64,000 bases of DNA from Aeromicrobium fastidiosum. Lineage in GTDB: Bacteria > Actinomycetota > Actinomycetes > Propionibacteriales > Nocardioidaceae. The stretch's first letter is position 1. Each line of letters opens with the position of its first letter. The stretch covers positions 1,426,001-1,490,000 of the forward strand of contig NZ_JAGIOG010000001.1 in assembly GCF_017876595.1 (NCBI RefSeq). Direction: 5' to 3'. The notes below the pieces were generated by a model. That model made no database searches, was not told where the DNA came from, and saw nothing but the letters and a program-made list of their open reading frames with translations. The translations under genes were made by a program, and so were the position numbers. Below, piece by piece: positions 1 through 9,597 of this stretch.

Positions 1-321
1 ATGCTGCAGGTCGACGAGCCGGAGGACTTCGTGCTGGCCACCGGTGACGGGATCACGGTGCGTGACTTCCTGGAGGTCTCGTTCGCGCACGCGGGGTTGA
101 ACTGGGAGGACCACATCAAGTACGACCCCCGGTATCTGCGTCCGACCGAGGTCGACGCGCTGATCGGCGACCCCTCCAAGGCCAAGGCCAAGCTCGGGTG
201 GGTTCCCACGATCAGCGGCCGTGAGCTGGCCAAGCTGATGGTCGTTGCGGACATCGAGGCCCTCAAGCACGGCGACAAGTGGATCGACAAGGTCCAGCTC
301 GCGTCGTGGGACGCCTCGTGA
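1..321 (+). CDS. gmd: GDP-mannose 4,6-dehydratase, C-terminal part (window edge)
   Basis: This is the last 106 residues of GDP-mannose 4,6-dehydratase, which converts GDP-mannose to GDP-4-keto-6-deoxymannose in the cytoplasm, the first step to GDP-L-fucose. The stretch MLQVDEPEDFVLATGDG followed by the VRDFLEVSFAHAGL helix and the DPSKAKAKLGWVP motif is typical of the C-terminal end of the family. The ATG at position 1 lies inside the family alignment, so the true start is outside the window. The stop overlaps the GTG of the next gene by 4 nt (GTGA), so the two enzymes of the GDP-fucose pathway are translationally coupled. Confidence 0.92.
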   Translation: MLQVDEPEDFVLATGDGITVRDFLEVSFAHAGLNWEDHIKYDPRYLRPTEVDALIGDPSKAKAKLGWVPTISGRELAKLMVVADIEALKHGDKWIDKVQLASWDAS

Positions 322-1313
322 CCCAAGACGTCGGCGACAGCGGGGACGGTGTGGACTTCACGCCGGCGCCGTTGGACCGCGACGCGACGTTCTACGTCGC
401 CGGTCACCGGGGCCTGGTGGGGTCGGCGATCACCCGGCACCTGCAGGCCGAGGGGTTCACCGATGTGATCGGCAGGACGTCGGCCGAGCTGGACCTGATG
501 GACCGCGACGCGACGTTCGCGTTCTTCGCCGAGCACAAGCCCACGTATGTGGCGTTGGCGGCGGCGAAGGTTGGCGGGATCATGGCCAACAGCACCTACC
601 CCGTGGACTTCCTGAGTGACAACCTGCGCATCCAGCTCAACGTGCTCGACGCCGCCCGCGTGCACGACGTGCAACGGCTGATCTTCCTGGGCTCGTCGTG
701 CATCTACCCCAAATACGCCGAGCAGCCCATCGCCGAGGACTCGCTGCTGACCGGTCACCTCGAGCCCACCAACGACGCCTACGCGATCGCGAAGATCGCC
801 GGCATCCTGCACATCCAGGCCGTCCGCCGCCAGTACGGTCTGCCATGGATCAGCGCAATGCCCACCAACCTCTACGGACCCAACGACAACTTCAGCCCCC
901 AGGGATCCCACGTCCTGCCCGCCCTGATCCGCCGCTACGACGAAGCCGCCGCAACGGGTGCCGAGGTCGTGACGAACTGGGGCACCGGCACCCCCCGCCG
1001 GGAGTTCCTGCACGCCGACGACCTCGCCTCGGCCGTGCTGCACCTCATGGAGCACTACGACGGACCCGAGCAGGTCAACGTCGGCACCGGCACCGACGTC
1101 ACCATCGCCGAGATCGCCCACACCATCGCCGACGTCGTCAGCTACACCGGCCGCACCGAGTGGGACACCAGCAAACCCGACGGCACCCCCCAGAAGCTCC
1201 TCGACGTCACCAAGCTCGCCGACGCCGGCTGGACCTCGTCCATCACCCTCGAGGACGGCATGCGCCGCACCATCGACTGGTACCGCGAACACGCACACAC
1301 CCTCCGCCAATGA
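318..1313 (+). CDS. fcl: GDP-L-fucose synthase
   Basis: This is GDP-4-keto-6-deoxymannose 3,5-epimerase/4-reductase, an extended short-chain dehydrogenase that uses NADPH to make GDP-L-fucose. At 331 aa it fits the family (about 310-325). The nucleotide-binding loop GHRGLVG lies near residues 29-35, SSCIYPK carries the catalytic Ser/Cys region, and the YAIAK motif gives the catalytic Tyr and Lys. GTG 318 was chosen over the upstream in-frame ATG at 279 because it overlaps the gmd stop in a GTGA junction and removes an extension that only shadows gmd. About 28 residues still precede the Rossmann fold, slightly more than usual. It forms an operon with gmd and probably the glycosyltransferase behind it. 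Confidence 0.93.
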   Translation: MTQDVGDSGDGVDFTPAPLDRDATFYVAGHRGLVGSAITRHLQAEGFTDVIGRTSAELDLMDRDATFAFFAEHKPTYVALAAAKVGGIMANSTYPVDFLSDNLRIQLNVLDAARVHDVQRLIFLGSSCIYPKYAEQPIAEDSLLTGHLEPTNDAYAIAKIAGILHIQAVRRQYGLPWISAMPTNLYGPNDNFSPQGSHVLPALIRRYDEAAATGAEVVTNWGTGTPRREFLHADDLASAVLHLMEHYDGPEQVNVGTGTDVTIAEIAHTIADVVSYTGRTEWDTSKPDGTPQKLLDVTKLADAGWTSSITLEDGMRRTIDWYREHAHTLRQ

Positions 1314-1332
1314 CCCCACAGGAGACCTCCTC

Positions 1333-2130
1333 GTGAACGACGCCATCCGTCCCGGTTCCGTCCTCGTCGTGTTGCCGACGCTCGGTGACCGGATCGACTA
1401 CCTGCGCGAGACCCTGGCCACGGTGGAGGAGCAGCGCAAGGACGTCGACCTGACGCTGGTCGCCGTCATGCCGGGCTCGGCGACCGAGGCCAGAGAGATC
1501 GCCAAGGCAGCGGGAGCAGTGGTGGTCGACGACCCGCGCACCGGCATCTCCGAAGCCATTAATGCGGGTCTCCGCGCGCGAACGACGGAGGAGTTCTACG
1601 CCTGGATCGGCGACGATGACTTGTTCCGTCCCGGAGGTCTGATCCGCTTGCAAGAGCTGCTGACCTCCGACTCTGCGGCAGTTCTGGCCTATGGCGGATG
1701 CGACTACATCGACCCGGTGGGCAGGACGCTCGGCACGAGCCGAGCTGGAAGGGCTGCCCGGTGGCTGCTTGCCTGGGGCCCGAATCTCATCCCGCATCCG
1801 GGAACGATGGTCCGGCTCAACGCACTGGAGGCCATCGATGGCTTCGACACCCGTCTGAAGTACGCGATGGATCTGGATGCCTTCCTGCGCTTGCGTCCGT
1901 TCGGACGCTTCCTGTCGACGCGGGAGACAGTCTCCGCTTTCCGCTGGCACCCGGATTCTCTCACCGTTGCCGGGCGCAAGGCATCCGGCGACGAAGCCGA
2001 AGCGATCAAGCGGCGTCACCTGCCAGCTGTGCTCCAGCCGCTCAGCCCTCTGTGGATGCTCCCGTGGCGCTGGGCCTCCGTGGTCGCAGCCCGGCAGGTC
2101 ACGAATCGAGCCCGTCGAACAATCCAGTAG
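1333..2130 (+). CDS. Family 2 glycosyltransferase
   Basis: This 265-aa GT-A fold glycosyltransferase should transfer a sugar from an activated donor to a growing surface glycan at the inner membrane face. It begins with the short beta strand VLVVLPTLGDR, has the TGISEAINAGL segment typical of family 2, and carries an acidic DDD metal site in AWIGDDDLF near residue 96. No transmembrane segment is evident. The GTG start is preceded by a GGAG ribosome site and lies 19 nt after fcl, so it is probably cotranscribed with the GDP-fucose genes. A fucosyl transfer role is possible from context, but donor and acceptor cannot be read from the sequence. Confidence 0.82.
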   Translation: MNDAIRPGSVLVVLPTLGDRIDYLRETLATVEEQRKDVDLTLVAVMPGSATEAREIAKAAGAVVVDDPRTGISEAINAGLRARTTEEFYAWIGDDDLFRPGGLIRLQELLTSDSAAVLAYGGCDYIDPVGRTLGTSRAGRAARWLLAWGPNLIPHPGTMVRLNALEAIDGFDTRLKYAMDLDAFLRLRPFGRFLSTRETVSAFRWHPDSLTVAGRKASGDEAEAIKRRHLPAVLQPLSPLWMLPWRWASVVAARQVTNRARRTIQ

Positions 2131-2414
2131 GGGCGACGCAGCGGGTTGAAGATCCTCCGCAACGCGTTCACGCCCGCCTGGAAGGTGTCGGGCAGGCGAC
2201 CGGCCGACATGACGGCTGCTTTGGGCCTTCCGTAGGTCCCGCCGATCGCGGACGACGTGTCCGGGGGGTGCATGGCCGCGATATACAGTGGTGGTTGCCC
2301 AAAATTCTGGTCGGGTTGGCAGCCGGCGTGGCTCGACCGATGGGGTAGTACCGACAACACTCCGCCACGTGTTCGTGCTGTATCCGTCTTCGATTCGTTC
2401 AGTGAGGTGTTCTG
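2131..2414. other. Intergenic region, no supported gene
   Basis: This 284-base gap is visibly less GC-rich towards its right end. Short reading frames cross it on both strands, including one on the minus strand from about 2426, but none has a family signature, a convincing ribosome site or a plausible extent. It probably holds the promoter for the glycosyltransferase/DUF2304 pair and could be decayed coding sequence. Confidence 0.5.
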
Positions 2415-3098
2415 TTGGTTGATCAATCAGACGTATGGCTCGTGGTCCCCGTGTACAACGAGGCCCCCGTCATCGCCGACGTGATGCGACATGCACTCCA
2501 GACGTTTCCGAACATCGTGTGTGTCGATGACGGCAGCAGCGACGCATCTGTCGAACAGATCCGGACCACGTCCGCCAAGTTGGTCTGCCACCCGGTGAAT
2601 CTTGGGCAAGGCGCAGCGATCCAGACCGGCGTGGAATTCGTGCGAAAGCAACCGGGAGCTCGCTTTGTCGCGACGTTCGATGCCGATGGCCAGCATCAGG
2701 TGCCAGACGTGGAGCGGATGATCGATCGGCTACGCAACGAGCCGATCGACATCGTCGTGGGCACCCGTTTCCACGGGGATGTCAGTCATATCCCAAAACT
2801 CAAACGGGTGGTCCTTAGGACAGCAGTCAAGCTGAGCCTCAGGGGTCGACGATTGGGTCTGACCGACTCGCACAACGGGTTGCGAGCCTTCAACCGCTTG
2901 GTGGCAGATCAGATGGACATCACGTCGAGCGGGATGGGACACGCTCCGGAGATTGTCGAGATGATAGACAAGAACAAGTGGCGAGTGGTTGAGGAACACG
3001 TCGACATCGCGTATACGGAGTACTCAATGGCCAAGGGGCAATCTCTGCTCAACGGGGTCAACATCCTGTTTGACAGCGCTGTGCGCCGGAAGAGGTAG
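2415..3098 (+). CDS. Family 2 glycosyltransferase, polyprenyl-phosphate sugar transferase type
   Basis: This 227-aa protein resembles dolichyl/polyprenyl-phosphate mannosyl- or glucosyltransferases, which move a sugar from a nucleotide donor to a lipid phosphate. It shows the strand-plus-helix start VVPVYNEAPVI, the VDDGS motif, NLGQGAAIQTG, the metal-binding TFDADGQHQ near residue 90, and VVGTRF with LTDSHNGLRAF further on, all typical of this branch. It lacks C-terminal membrane segments. The next gene, a DUF2304 membrane protein, starts 5 nt later and is a common partner. The start is a TTG with an upstream AGTGAGGTG purine stretch. Local GC is lower than in flanking genes. Confidence 0.85.
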   Translation: MVDQSDVWLVVPVYNEAPVIADVMRHALQTFPNIVCVDDGSSDASVEQIRTTSAKLVCHPVNLGQGAAIQTGVEFVRKQPGARFVATFDADGQHQVPDVERMIDRLRNEPIDIVVGTRFHGDVSHIPKLKRVVLRTAVKLSLRGRRLGLTDSHNGLRAFNRLVADQMDITSSGMGHAPEIVEMIDKNKWRVVEEHVDIAYTEYSMAKGQSLLNGVNILFDSAVRRKR

Positions 3099-3103
3099 TC
3101 AGT

Positions 3104-4641
<1,538 letters not shown>

Positions 4642-4674
4642 AACCCCGCCCAGAGGTGAACTCTGGGCGGGGTT
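4642..4674 (+). terminator. Perfect 14-bp stem-loop, terminator-like
   Basis: Bases 4642-4655 (AACCCCGCCCAGAG) pair perfectly with 4661-4674 around the five-base loop GTGAA. The 3' side ends in GGTTTC, so a short U run follows rightward transcription, and the leftward copy would end in a similar run. It stands between divergent genes where no transcript obviously needs stopping, so it may be left over from an earlier gene arrangement. Confidence 0.65.
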
Positions 4675-4761
4675 TCGTGAATCGGAGTGCAACAGTTTCA
4701 TTGCTCCCTCGTGGCGGAGGCGCTGCGACGGTATTCCAACCTCAGTGAGACAGGGGGGACG

Positions 4762-5127
4762 GTGCGCTCGACGCGGAACCGAGTCGCTCAAGATGTCCGA
4801 AGTGAGCCCTGGAAGGTACCGAAACTAAGCGGCGGGAACCGAACTCGGCAGATCTTGTCAGGCCAGGAGGCATCTGTAAGAGAGGACTACGAGTCGGGCA
4901 TGGGATCGGTGTCATTGTCCAAGAAGTACGGAATGCCGGTGAACACCATGCTGGACTGGCTACGTCGCGACGGCGTCGAGATTCGAAGTGGCCGGAAGCT
5001 CTCGGCGGCCGACATGGTCGACGTGAGGCGGCTTCGTTCGGACGGTTGGAGTCACCAGCGGATCGCCGATCAGTTCGCGGTGAGTAGGTCGACCGTGTCT
5101 TTACGGTTGCGGAATCAGATCCCTTGA
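4762..5127 (+). CDS. Small protein with two helix-turn-helix units
   Basis: This 121-aa protein contains two tandem HTH-like units: residues about 40-68 (VSLSKKYGMPVNTMLDWLRR) and about 85-118 (HQRIADQFAVSRSTVSLRL). Such paired units resemble the DNA-binding tail of resolvase-type serine recombinases and terminase small subunits, but no catalytic recombinase domain is present. GTG 4762 was chosen because a strong AGGGGGGA ribosome site lies just before it; the frame is open further upstream. It may be a stand-alone DNA-binding protein or a recombinase remnant. It is flanked by hairpins on both sides and sits at the edge of the biosynthetic island. Confidence 0.6.
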   Translation: MRSTRNRVAQDVRSEPWKVPKLSGGNRTRQILSGQEASVREDYESGMGSVSLSKKYGMPVNTMLDWLRRDGVEIRSGRKLSAADMVDVRRLRSDGWSHQRIADQFAVSRSTVSLRLRNQIP

Positions 5128-5137
5128 GAGAACTCTC

Positions 5138-5166
5138 AGGGACGGGCTCCTCGTGAGCCGGGTCCC
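5138..5166 (+). terminator. Imperfect hairpin after the HTH gene
   Basis: AGGGACGGGCTC (5138-5149) pairs with GAGCCGGGTCCCT (5155 onward) with one small internal bulge and a five-base loop. It lies 10 nt after the stop of the HTH gene. No U tract follows, so termination strength is uncertain. Confidence 0.45.
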
Positions 5167-5275
5167 TGTCCGCGACGGTGAACCTCCGGGGTTGCAGGAG
5201 GCGGTCGTGTGGTCAAAGGCTTCACCTGACCGGTCTGCCGCGGCTTCTGGCAGACTGGCGATCGAAGTCATCATC

Positions 5276-5851
5276 ATGTCGGGGGGCATTGTGGAGCAAG
5301 AAAGCCAAGGATCGACGTCGCATCGGTTCGGCGCCACGGTGTGGCTGACCGGCCTGCCCAGCGCGGGCAAGTCGACTCTCGCTACGGAGCTGGCCGGGCG
5401 GGCGCGACGGGACTCGCGTGCGGTCGAAGTTCTCGACGGTGACGATGTCCGATCTTGGCTAACTCCCGATCTCGGATTCTCCCGGGAGGACCGCGACGCC
5501 AACGTTGTTCGTGTCGGCCGCGTCGCGCACCTGCTCGCCCGCAACGGCGTCCTGGTCCTCGTACCGGTGATCGCACCCTACGTGGCTAGCCGAGAGGTCG
5601 TCCGAGAGCTTCACGAGCAGGCGGGTTTGGCCTTCGTCGAGGTCCATGTCTCGACGTCGCTGGAGGAGTGCCAGCGCAGAGATGCCAAGGGCCTGTACGC
5701 CCGGCAGCGATCGCGGAGTCTCTCGGGGTTGACGGGGGTCGATGACCCCTACGAAATCCCTCCCGCTCCTGCCCTGCGTCTCGACACCGAGACCATGCTG
5801 GACGCGGCCGACGTGCTTGAGACGAAGCTACGAGCGCTCGGTCACTTGTAA
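5276..5851 (+). CDS. cysC: Adenylylsulfate (APS) kinase
   Basis: This cytoplasmic 191-aa kinase phosphorylates APS with ATP to give PAPS, the sulfate donor. The P-loop is GLPSAGKS (residues 26-33), followed by the DGDDVR substrate motif, FSREDRDANVVRVG, the VPVIAPY strand and the RDAKGLYARQRS lid region; FTGIDxPYE of the family appears as LTGVDDPYE. The ATG 5276 start leaves a short N-terminal tail; GTG 5291, behind a GGGGGG tract, is an alternative. No ATP sulfurylase (cysD/cysN or sat) is nearby, so it is not part of a full assimilation operon. Position next to a cluster with a sulfotransferase suggests PAPS supply for sulfation. Confidence 0.88.
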   Translation: MSGGIVEQESQGSTSHRFGATVWLTGLPSAGKSTLATELAGRARRDSRAVEVLDGDDVRSWLTPDLGFSREDRDANVVRVGRVAHLLARNGVLVLVPVIAPYVASREVVRELHEQAGLAFVEVHVSTSLEECQRRDAKGLYARQRSRSLSGLTGVDDPYEIPPAPALRLDTETMLDAADVLETKLRALGHL

Positions 5852-5862
5852 CCTGGTCCGCG

Positions 5863-6669
5863 TCAGGTCGGCGTCTTCGTGCGGGGCAACGTGCTGGCCA
5901 CTGAGTTGGCGGCCTGCAGTGCGACGTTCAGGCACGCGGCGGGGACGTCGTCGCGCCACGGCTGGATGCCAGCGGCCGAGACGATGCGCCGCAGCTGGTG
6001 GGCTGGCGGACTCTGCTCGGCCAGGCGTCCGGCACGCCACGCCTCGCGCAGCGCTATCCGCGCGCCCTTGCTGTTGCGGTGCGCCACCCGCAGGTCCGGG
6101 GTGAAGTAGACCTGCTCTCCCACCGCGGCCAGCCGCTCGACGAGACCGTTGTCGCTCGCTGTGACGACGTCGGGAAATCCTCCGGCGGCGAGGAAGGATC
6201 GCCGGAGGATCGCTGAGTTGCCACCGGCGAAGAACGTGACCGGCTCGAGGGACTGGTGCTGCGCGTACCGCACCTCGTACCGGTGCTGGCGGGCTCGGGA
6301 CACCACGCCGCTGTCGAACGGCAGCACCCGGCCCGTGATGGCTGTCCGGTGCGTCTGCAGGTCGCGGGAGATCACCGTGAACCAATGGGGCAGAGGGCGG
6401 GCGTCGTCGTCGAGGAACGCCAGGATGTCGCCCCCTGCGAGATCTGCCGCGATGTTGCGACTGACTGCTGCGCCCCGCTGCGACTGGTTGCGCAGCAGTC
6501 GGACTGGAAACCCGTGCTTTGCCACGTGCAGGGGGACATCTGAGGCATCGTCCACCACGACGACCTCGTGCAGTGACGGATGGTGCTCCCGCGCGATCGT
6601 CTCGAGGAGCAAGTCGATGTCGGTCTGCCGGTTTCTCGTGGCCACGACGATGGAGATCGTGCCCTTCAT
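5863..6669 (-). CDS. Family 2 glycosyltransferase, last gene of the biosynthetic operon
   Basis: This 268-aa GT-A glycosyltransferase starts with ISIVVATRNR, has VVVVDDASD (nucleotide-binding Asp), the RGAAVSRNIAA helix and the metal site FLDDDARP near residue 90, then FFAGGNSAILRR and the GGFPDV acceptor-side segment common in family 2 enzymes. There is no membrane segment. Its ATG overlaps the stop of the upstream ATP-grasp gene by 4 nt, so it ends a chain of coupled genes running from 19668. It probably adds a sugar to the cluster product; donor and acceptor are unknown. It converges on cysC with an 11-nt gap. Confidence 0.84.
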   Translation of the reverse strand: MKGTISIVVATRNRQTDIDLLLETIAREHHPSLHEVVVVDDASDVPLHVAKHGFPVRLLRNQSQRGAAVSRNIAADLAGGDILAFLDDDARPLPHWFTVISRDLQTHRTAITGRVLPFDSGVVSRARQHRYEVRYAQHQSLEPVTFFAGGNSAILRRSFLAAGGFPDVVTASDNGLVERLAAVGEQVYFTPDLRVAHRNSKGARIALREAWRAGRLAEQSPPAHQLRRIVSAAGIQPWRDDVPAACLNVALQAANSVASTLPRTKTPT

Positions 6670-7949
6670 CGTCCGCCCCCTTCGGACGACCGATCCGCGA
6701 ATGCGTCGAGCACCTCGTCGATCTCGCTCATGATCTGGCTCATCGTGGGAGATGGCGATGCACCGGCCGGGACAGTGGTGATGCGGATGTGGCTGGCCGC
6801 GTGCTCGGCGCGCCTGGTTGCCTCGGCGGCGTCACGTCCGGTGGCGATGACGAAGCCGCAACGGTCCTCCGACCATTGGACCGGATGGATCTGGTCGCTC
6901 ACGTCGACCTGGATCTTGACGACGTCGACGCCGTCCGCTGCGGCAGCCTCGGACTCGCCAGTGACGGACTGCACCGTGCCCGGGTCAGCCACCACGTAGC
7001 GGATGGCCGCGGCCCCGTCAGGAGCAGGAATCTCCAGGGGCCCGTCGTCCTCGTCGGCCAGCCGGTACGTGGCAGCTTCGAGGTCGATCCCGTACACGGC
7101 TTCGACGAGCTCGTTGATCCGGTCGCCACCTCGTCGGGAGTGGGACTCGATCACGTACGGCGCGTCATCGGTGATCATGATCTCGGTGTGTGCTGGTCCG
7201 TCCACGAAGCCGACCGCGTCGAGGACCTCGCCCACGAGCCGGTGGAGCGACACGACGGCGGCGTCGTCGAGATCGGCGGGAACCACGTGACCGAGCTCGA
7301 CGACGCCCTCGCCCGTGCTCTTGCCGGTGATGGCGACGATGGTGTGGCGGCGGTCGCGGGAGAACGACTCGACGGACACCTCTCGGCCTACCAGTCGCTT
7401 CTCCACGATCATGTCGGCCAGCCCGAACTGCCCGGCCCAGCTCCACGCGTCGTCGACCTCGTCGATCGAGCCGATCATGCGGACGCCGAGGCTGCCCGAC
7501 CCCATGGTCGGCTTGAGAACGGCGGGCCCGTGCTCGGCGATGAACTCGCGAGCCGTCGCCGCGTCGGGGTTCTTGAGGAAGGGCACCGTCGAGACATCGG
7601 CGGCGTTGAGGACTTGTCTCAGCGCGCTCTTGTCGTGGAGCGTCTGGGCCACCGTGAACCCGTTGCCAGGAAGTCCGAGGACGTCGACGAGGTGCCCGGC
7701 CGTCTGCAGTGCCGCCTCGGTCTGGGTGAACACCCGGACGAACGGGCGGCGGGCGTGCAGCGCCTCGACCAGCGCCGTCGTCGTCGGGACGTCCTGGTAG
7801 TCGACGAGCAGCACGTCGGTGCAGTGGTCGACGACCGCGGGGTCGAACGCGGAGGGCTTCTGGATGTTGACGACATCGAAGCCGAGGTCGGCGGCCTTCT
7901 TGATGATGGCGGCCTTGCCGCCTAGGACGAGGATGGGTAGTCCGGTCAT
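6666..7949 (-). CDS. ATP-grasp ligase 1
   Basis: This 427-aa ATP-grasp enzyme should form an amide or similar bond from a carboxylate via an acyl phosphate. It has a Rossmann-like preATP-grasp domain (PILVLGGKAAIIKKA), the ATP-binding lysine in GPAVLKPTMGSGSLGV, the MIVEKRLVGREVSVESF core and a metal-site segment YVIESHSRRGGDRINEL near residue 275, where families of this fold usually have Glu-x-Asn. It is homologous to the second ATP-grasp protein of the same operon (13216-14508), sharing VELGHV-x-PAD and the whole C-terminal layout. It overlaps its neighbours by 4 nt on both sides. Substrates cannot be assigned from sequence. Confidence 0.85.
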   Translation of the reverse strand: MTGLPILVLGGKAAIIKKAADLGFDVVNIQKPSAFDPAVVDHCTDVLLVDYQDVPTTTALVEALHARRPFVRVFTQTEAALQTAGHLVDVLGLPGNGFTVAQTLHDKSALRQVLNAADVSTVPFLKNPDAATAREFIAEHGPAVLKPTMGSGSLGVRMIGSIDEVDDAWSWAGQFGLADMIVEKRLVGREVSVESFSRDRRHTIVAITGKSTGEGVVELGHVVPADLDDAAVVSLHRLVGEVLDAVGFVDGPAHTEIMITDDAPYVIESHSRRGGDRINELVEAVYGIDLEAATYRLADEDDGPLEIPAPDGAAAIRYVVADPGTVQSVTGESEAAAADGVDVVKIQVDVSDQIHPVQWSEDRCGFVIATGRDAAEATRRAEHAASHIRITTVPAGASPSPTMSQIMSEIDEVLDAFADRSSEGGGR

Positions 7950-8752
7950 GTGAGATCACCTGGCAGGGTTGAGGGGCGGGCGTGGTCGAGGAGCTGGCTC
8001 CACGTGGTGAGGACGCTCGGGGGCAAGGGGAGGTCGCGATCAGGCTCCCGCGGTGGGCGGAGTGCTCGCAGGTGCTCCCACAGCGGCACACCGGTGAATT
8101 CCTCGAGGCGGGCCGTCTCCTCGCCGCGGCACAGCGCGTCGTACTCGATGACGATCCATCGGGCGGGGTCGAGCGAGCCGGCGTGGTCGAGCCATCGGCG
8201 GTTCCAGGTCTCCCACTTGGCCAAGGCCGCCGCCTCCGTGGTCGGCCGCCACGGTCGGTCACCCGTCCAGGCGAGCATCGACCGAGCCACATCGGTGGGG
8301 TGCCGGACGAGCATGACGTAGCGAGCTTCGGGTAGGAGTGAGTCGAGGTGCTCCAGGTGGAGCAGGTACTCGTTGTACTTGTCGCCCCACACGGAAACGT
8401 CTTTGTGGGCGTCGCGGAGTATGCGGCGACCGAGCGCGATCGGATCGGTGCCGGCGACTCCTTCGGCCACATCGGCCGCGAGCTCGCGCAGCACCATCTC
8501 GACGGCCGAGCGCCACCTCGCGGCACCCGGGCCCCCGGGGGGGCGTCGGTCGAGCGCGTGCAGGATCTCGTCCACGCGAAGATGGCGGTCCTCCAGATCG
8601 CGGCGGGTCAGCCACCGGTGCAACAGGTAGGGAAGCTTGCCGTTGACGACGAAGGTGCCGTTGGCCTCCGCGAACGCCTCCGCGAGGGCGTGCGCCAAGG
8701 CTGTCGTCCCCGAGCGCTGGCACCCGAGCAGCACCACGCCGTCCGGCGTCAC
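7946..8752 (-). CDS. PAPS-dependent sulfotransferase
   Basis: This 268-aa cytoplasmic protein has the sulfotransferase 5'-phosphosulfate loop GCQRSGTTAL directly at the N-terminus (residues 9-18) and the 3'-phosphate motif YVMLVRHPTDVARSM in the middle, as in the Sulfotransfer_1/3 families. WGDKYNEYL may carry the catalytic base region. GTG 8752 was chosen because it overlaps the upstream stop (GTGA) and starts just before the fold; a longer frame only shadows the neighbour. It should transfer sulfate from PAPS to a hydroxyl or amine of the cluster product, and the APS kinase at 5276-5851 could supply the donor. Confidence 0.85.
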   Translation of the reverse strand: MTPDGVVLLGCQRSGTTALAHALAEAFAEANGTFVVNGKLPYLLHRWLTRRDLEDRHLRVDEILHALDRRPPGGPGAARWRSAVEMVLRELAADVAEGVAGTDPIALGRRILRDAHKDVSVWGDKYNEYLLHLEHLDSLLPEARYVMLVRHPTDVARSMLAWTGDRPWRPTTEAAALAKWETWNRRWLDHAGSLDPARWIVIEYDALCRGEETARLEEFTGVPLWEHLRALRPPREPDRDLPLPPSVLTTWSQLLDHARPSTLPGDLT

Positions 8753-9597
8753 GAGGCCGCCTCGACGAGCTCGCGCAGCACCTGCATGCAGACGGTGCTG
8801 GCCTCGACGCCGCCACGGCTGAAGGACTCGCCGCACGGCTCGTCTCGTTCGGCCTGGGAGAGGATGCGGTCAGGGCGCCAGTGCGTTTCGAGCGACACCC
8901 ACCCGCGGTAGTCGTCCTGGACAAGCGCCGCGATGATCTCGGGCCACGGGAGGTCGCCGTCGCCGAGTCGGACGTAGCTGTCCTGACCGTCTGGATCCTT
9001 CACGTGCACGTGCCGGATGCGGTCGCGGCCGGCGAGGTAGTCGGCTGGGAACGGGGACGTGTCCCATCCGCTGAAGACACTGTTGCCTGGGTCCCACAGG
9101 ATGCCGGTGTGGTCGTCGCCGAGCGCGTCGAGGAAAGCCAGGACGTGGCGCATCGTGGGCGTGTTGGTGCGCATCCCGGTCTCGACGATGAGCGGGACCG
9201 CGCCCTGCGTGAGCCCGCTGAGGACCTCGCGGGCGACTGAGGCGGCGAGCATCGGGTCGGGATCGCCCGAACGGTAGAACGTGAAGATGCGCACGAACGG
9301 TGCGCCGAGCCGTTCGGCCCGGCGGATCGAGTCGACGACCAGCTCGCGCACCGCTGTCAGCTCGGCGTCGGTGCGGGGCAGCGCGCACTTCAGGGCCGGC
9401 GGGTCGAAGCCGCTGACGGCCAGGCCATGGCCGAGGACCACGGTGCGTACTCGATCAAGCTCGACATCACGCAGGTGATGGGGCGTCACCCCGTACGCCG
9501 AGCGGATCTCCAGGCCGTCGAAGCCGTTGGCGCTCGCGGTGCGGGCCGCGACGTCGACGTCCTGCGAGATCTCGTCGCTGATGATGGACAGTCTCAT
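8749..9597 (-). CDS. Sugar phosphate isomerase/epimerase-like TIM barrel protein 1
   Basis: This 282-aa protein belongs to the xylose-isomerase-like (AP endonuclease 2) TIM-barrel superfamily: RLSIISDEISQD at the first strand, GLEIR, the VRIFTFYRSGD strand, IVETGMRTNTP and LWDPGNSVFSG with acidic metal ligands, RHVHVKDPDGQ and a final LETHW. Members isomerise, epimerise or dehydrate sugars, cyclitols and keto acids; the reaction here is unknown. ATG 9597 overlaps the upstream stop by 4 nt. A second, more divergent protein of the same fold is directly upstream (9594-10337), suggesting two steps on a sugar-like intermediate or a heteromeric enzyme. Confidence 0.8.
   Translation of the reverse strand: MRLSIISDEISQDVDVAARTASANGFDGLEIRSAYGVTPHHLRDVELDRVRTVVLGHGLAVSGFDPPALKCALPRTDAELTAVRELVVDSIRRAERLGAPFVRIFTFYRSGDPDPMLAASVAREVLSGLTQGAVPLIVETGMRTNTPTMRHVLAFLDALGDDHTGILWDPGNSVFSGWDTSPFPADYLAGRDRIRHVHVKDPDGQDSYVRLGDGDLPWPEIIAALVQDDYRGWVSLETHWRPDRILSQAERDEPCGESFSRGGVEASTVCMQVLRELVEAAS

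Noticed and set aside
1-3. ATG at the first base as the start of gmd
   Set aside because: The first codons align with the middle of the dehydratase family, so this Met is internal.
2016-2426. Minus-strand open frame covering the gap before the second glycosyltransferase
   Set aside because: It overlaps the end of the first glycosyltransferase and shows no family motif; decayed coding sequence is possible but cannot be supported.
6519-7925. A 468-codon plus-strand frame opposite ATP-grasp 1
   Set aside because: It mirrors the codon structure of the ligase gene, with no recognisable fold and no ribosome site.
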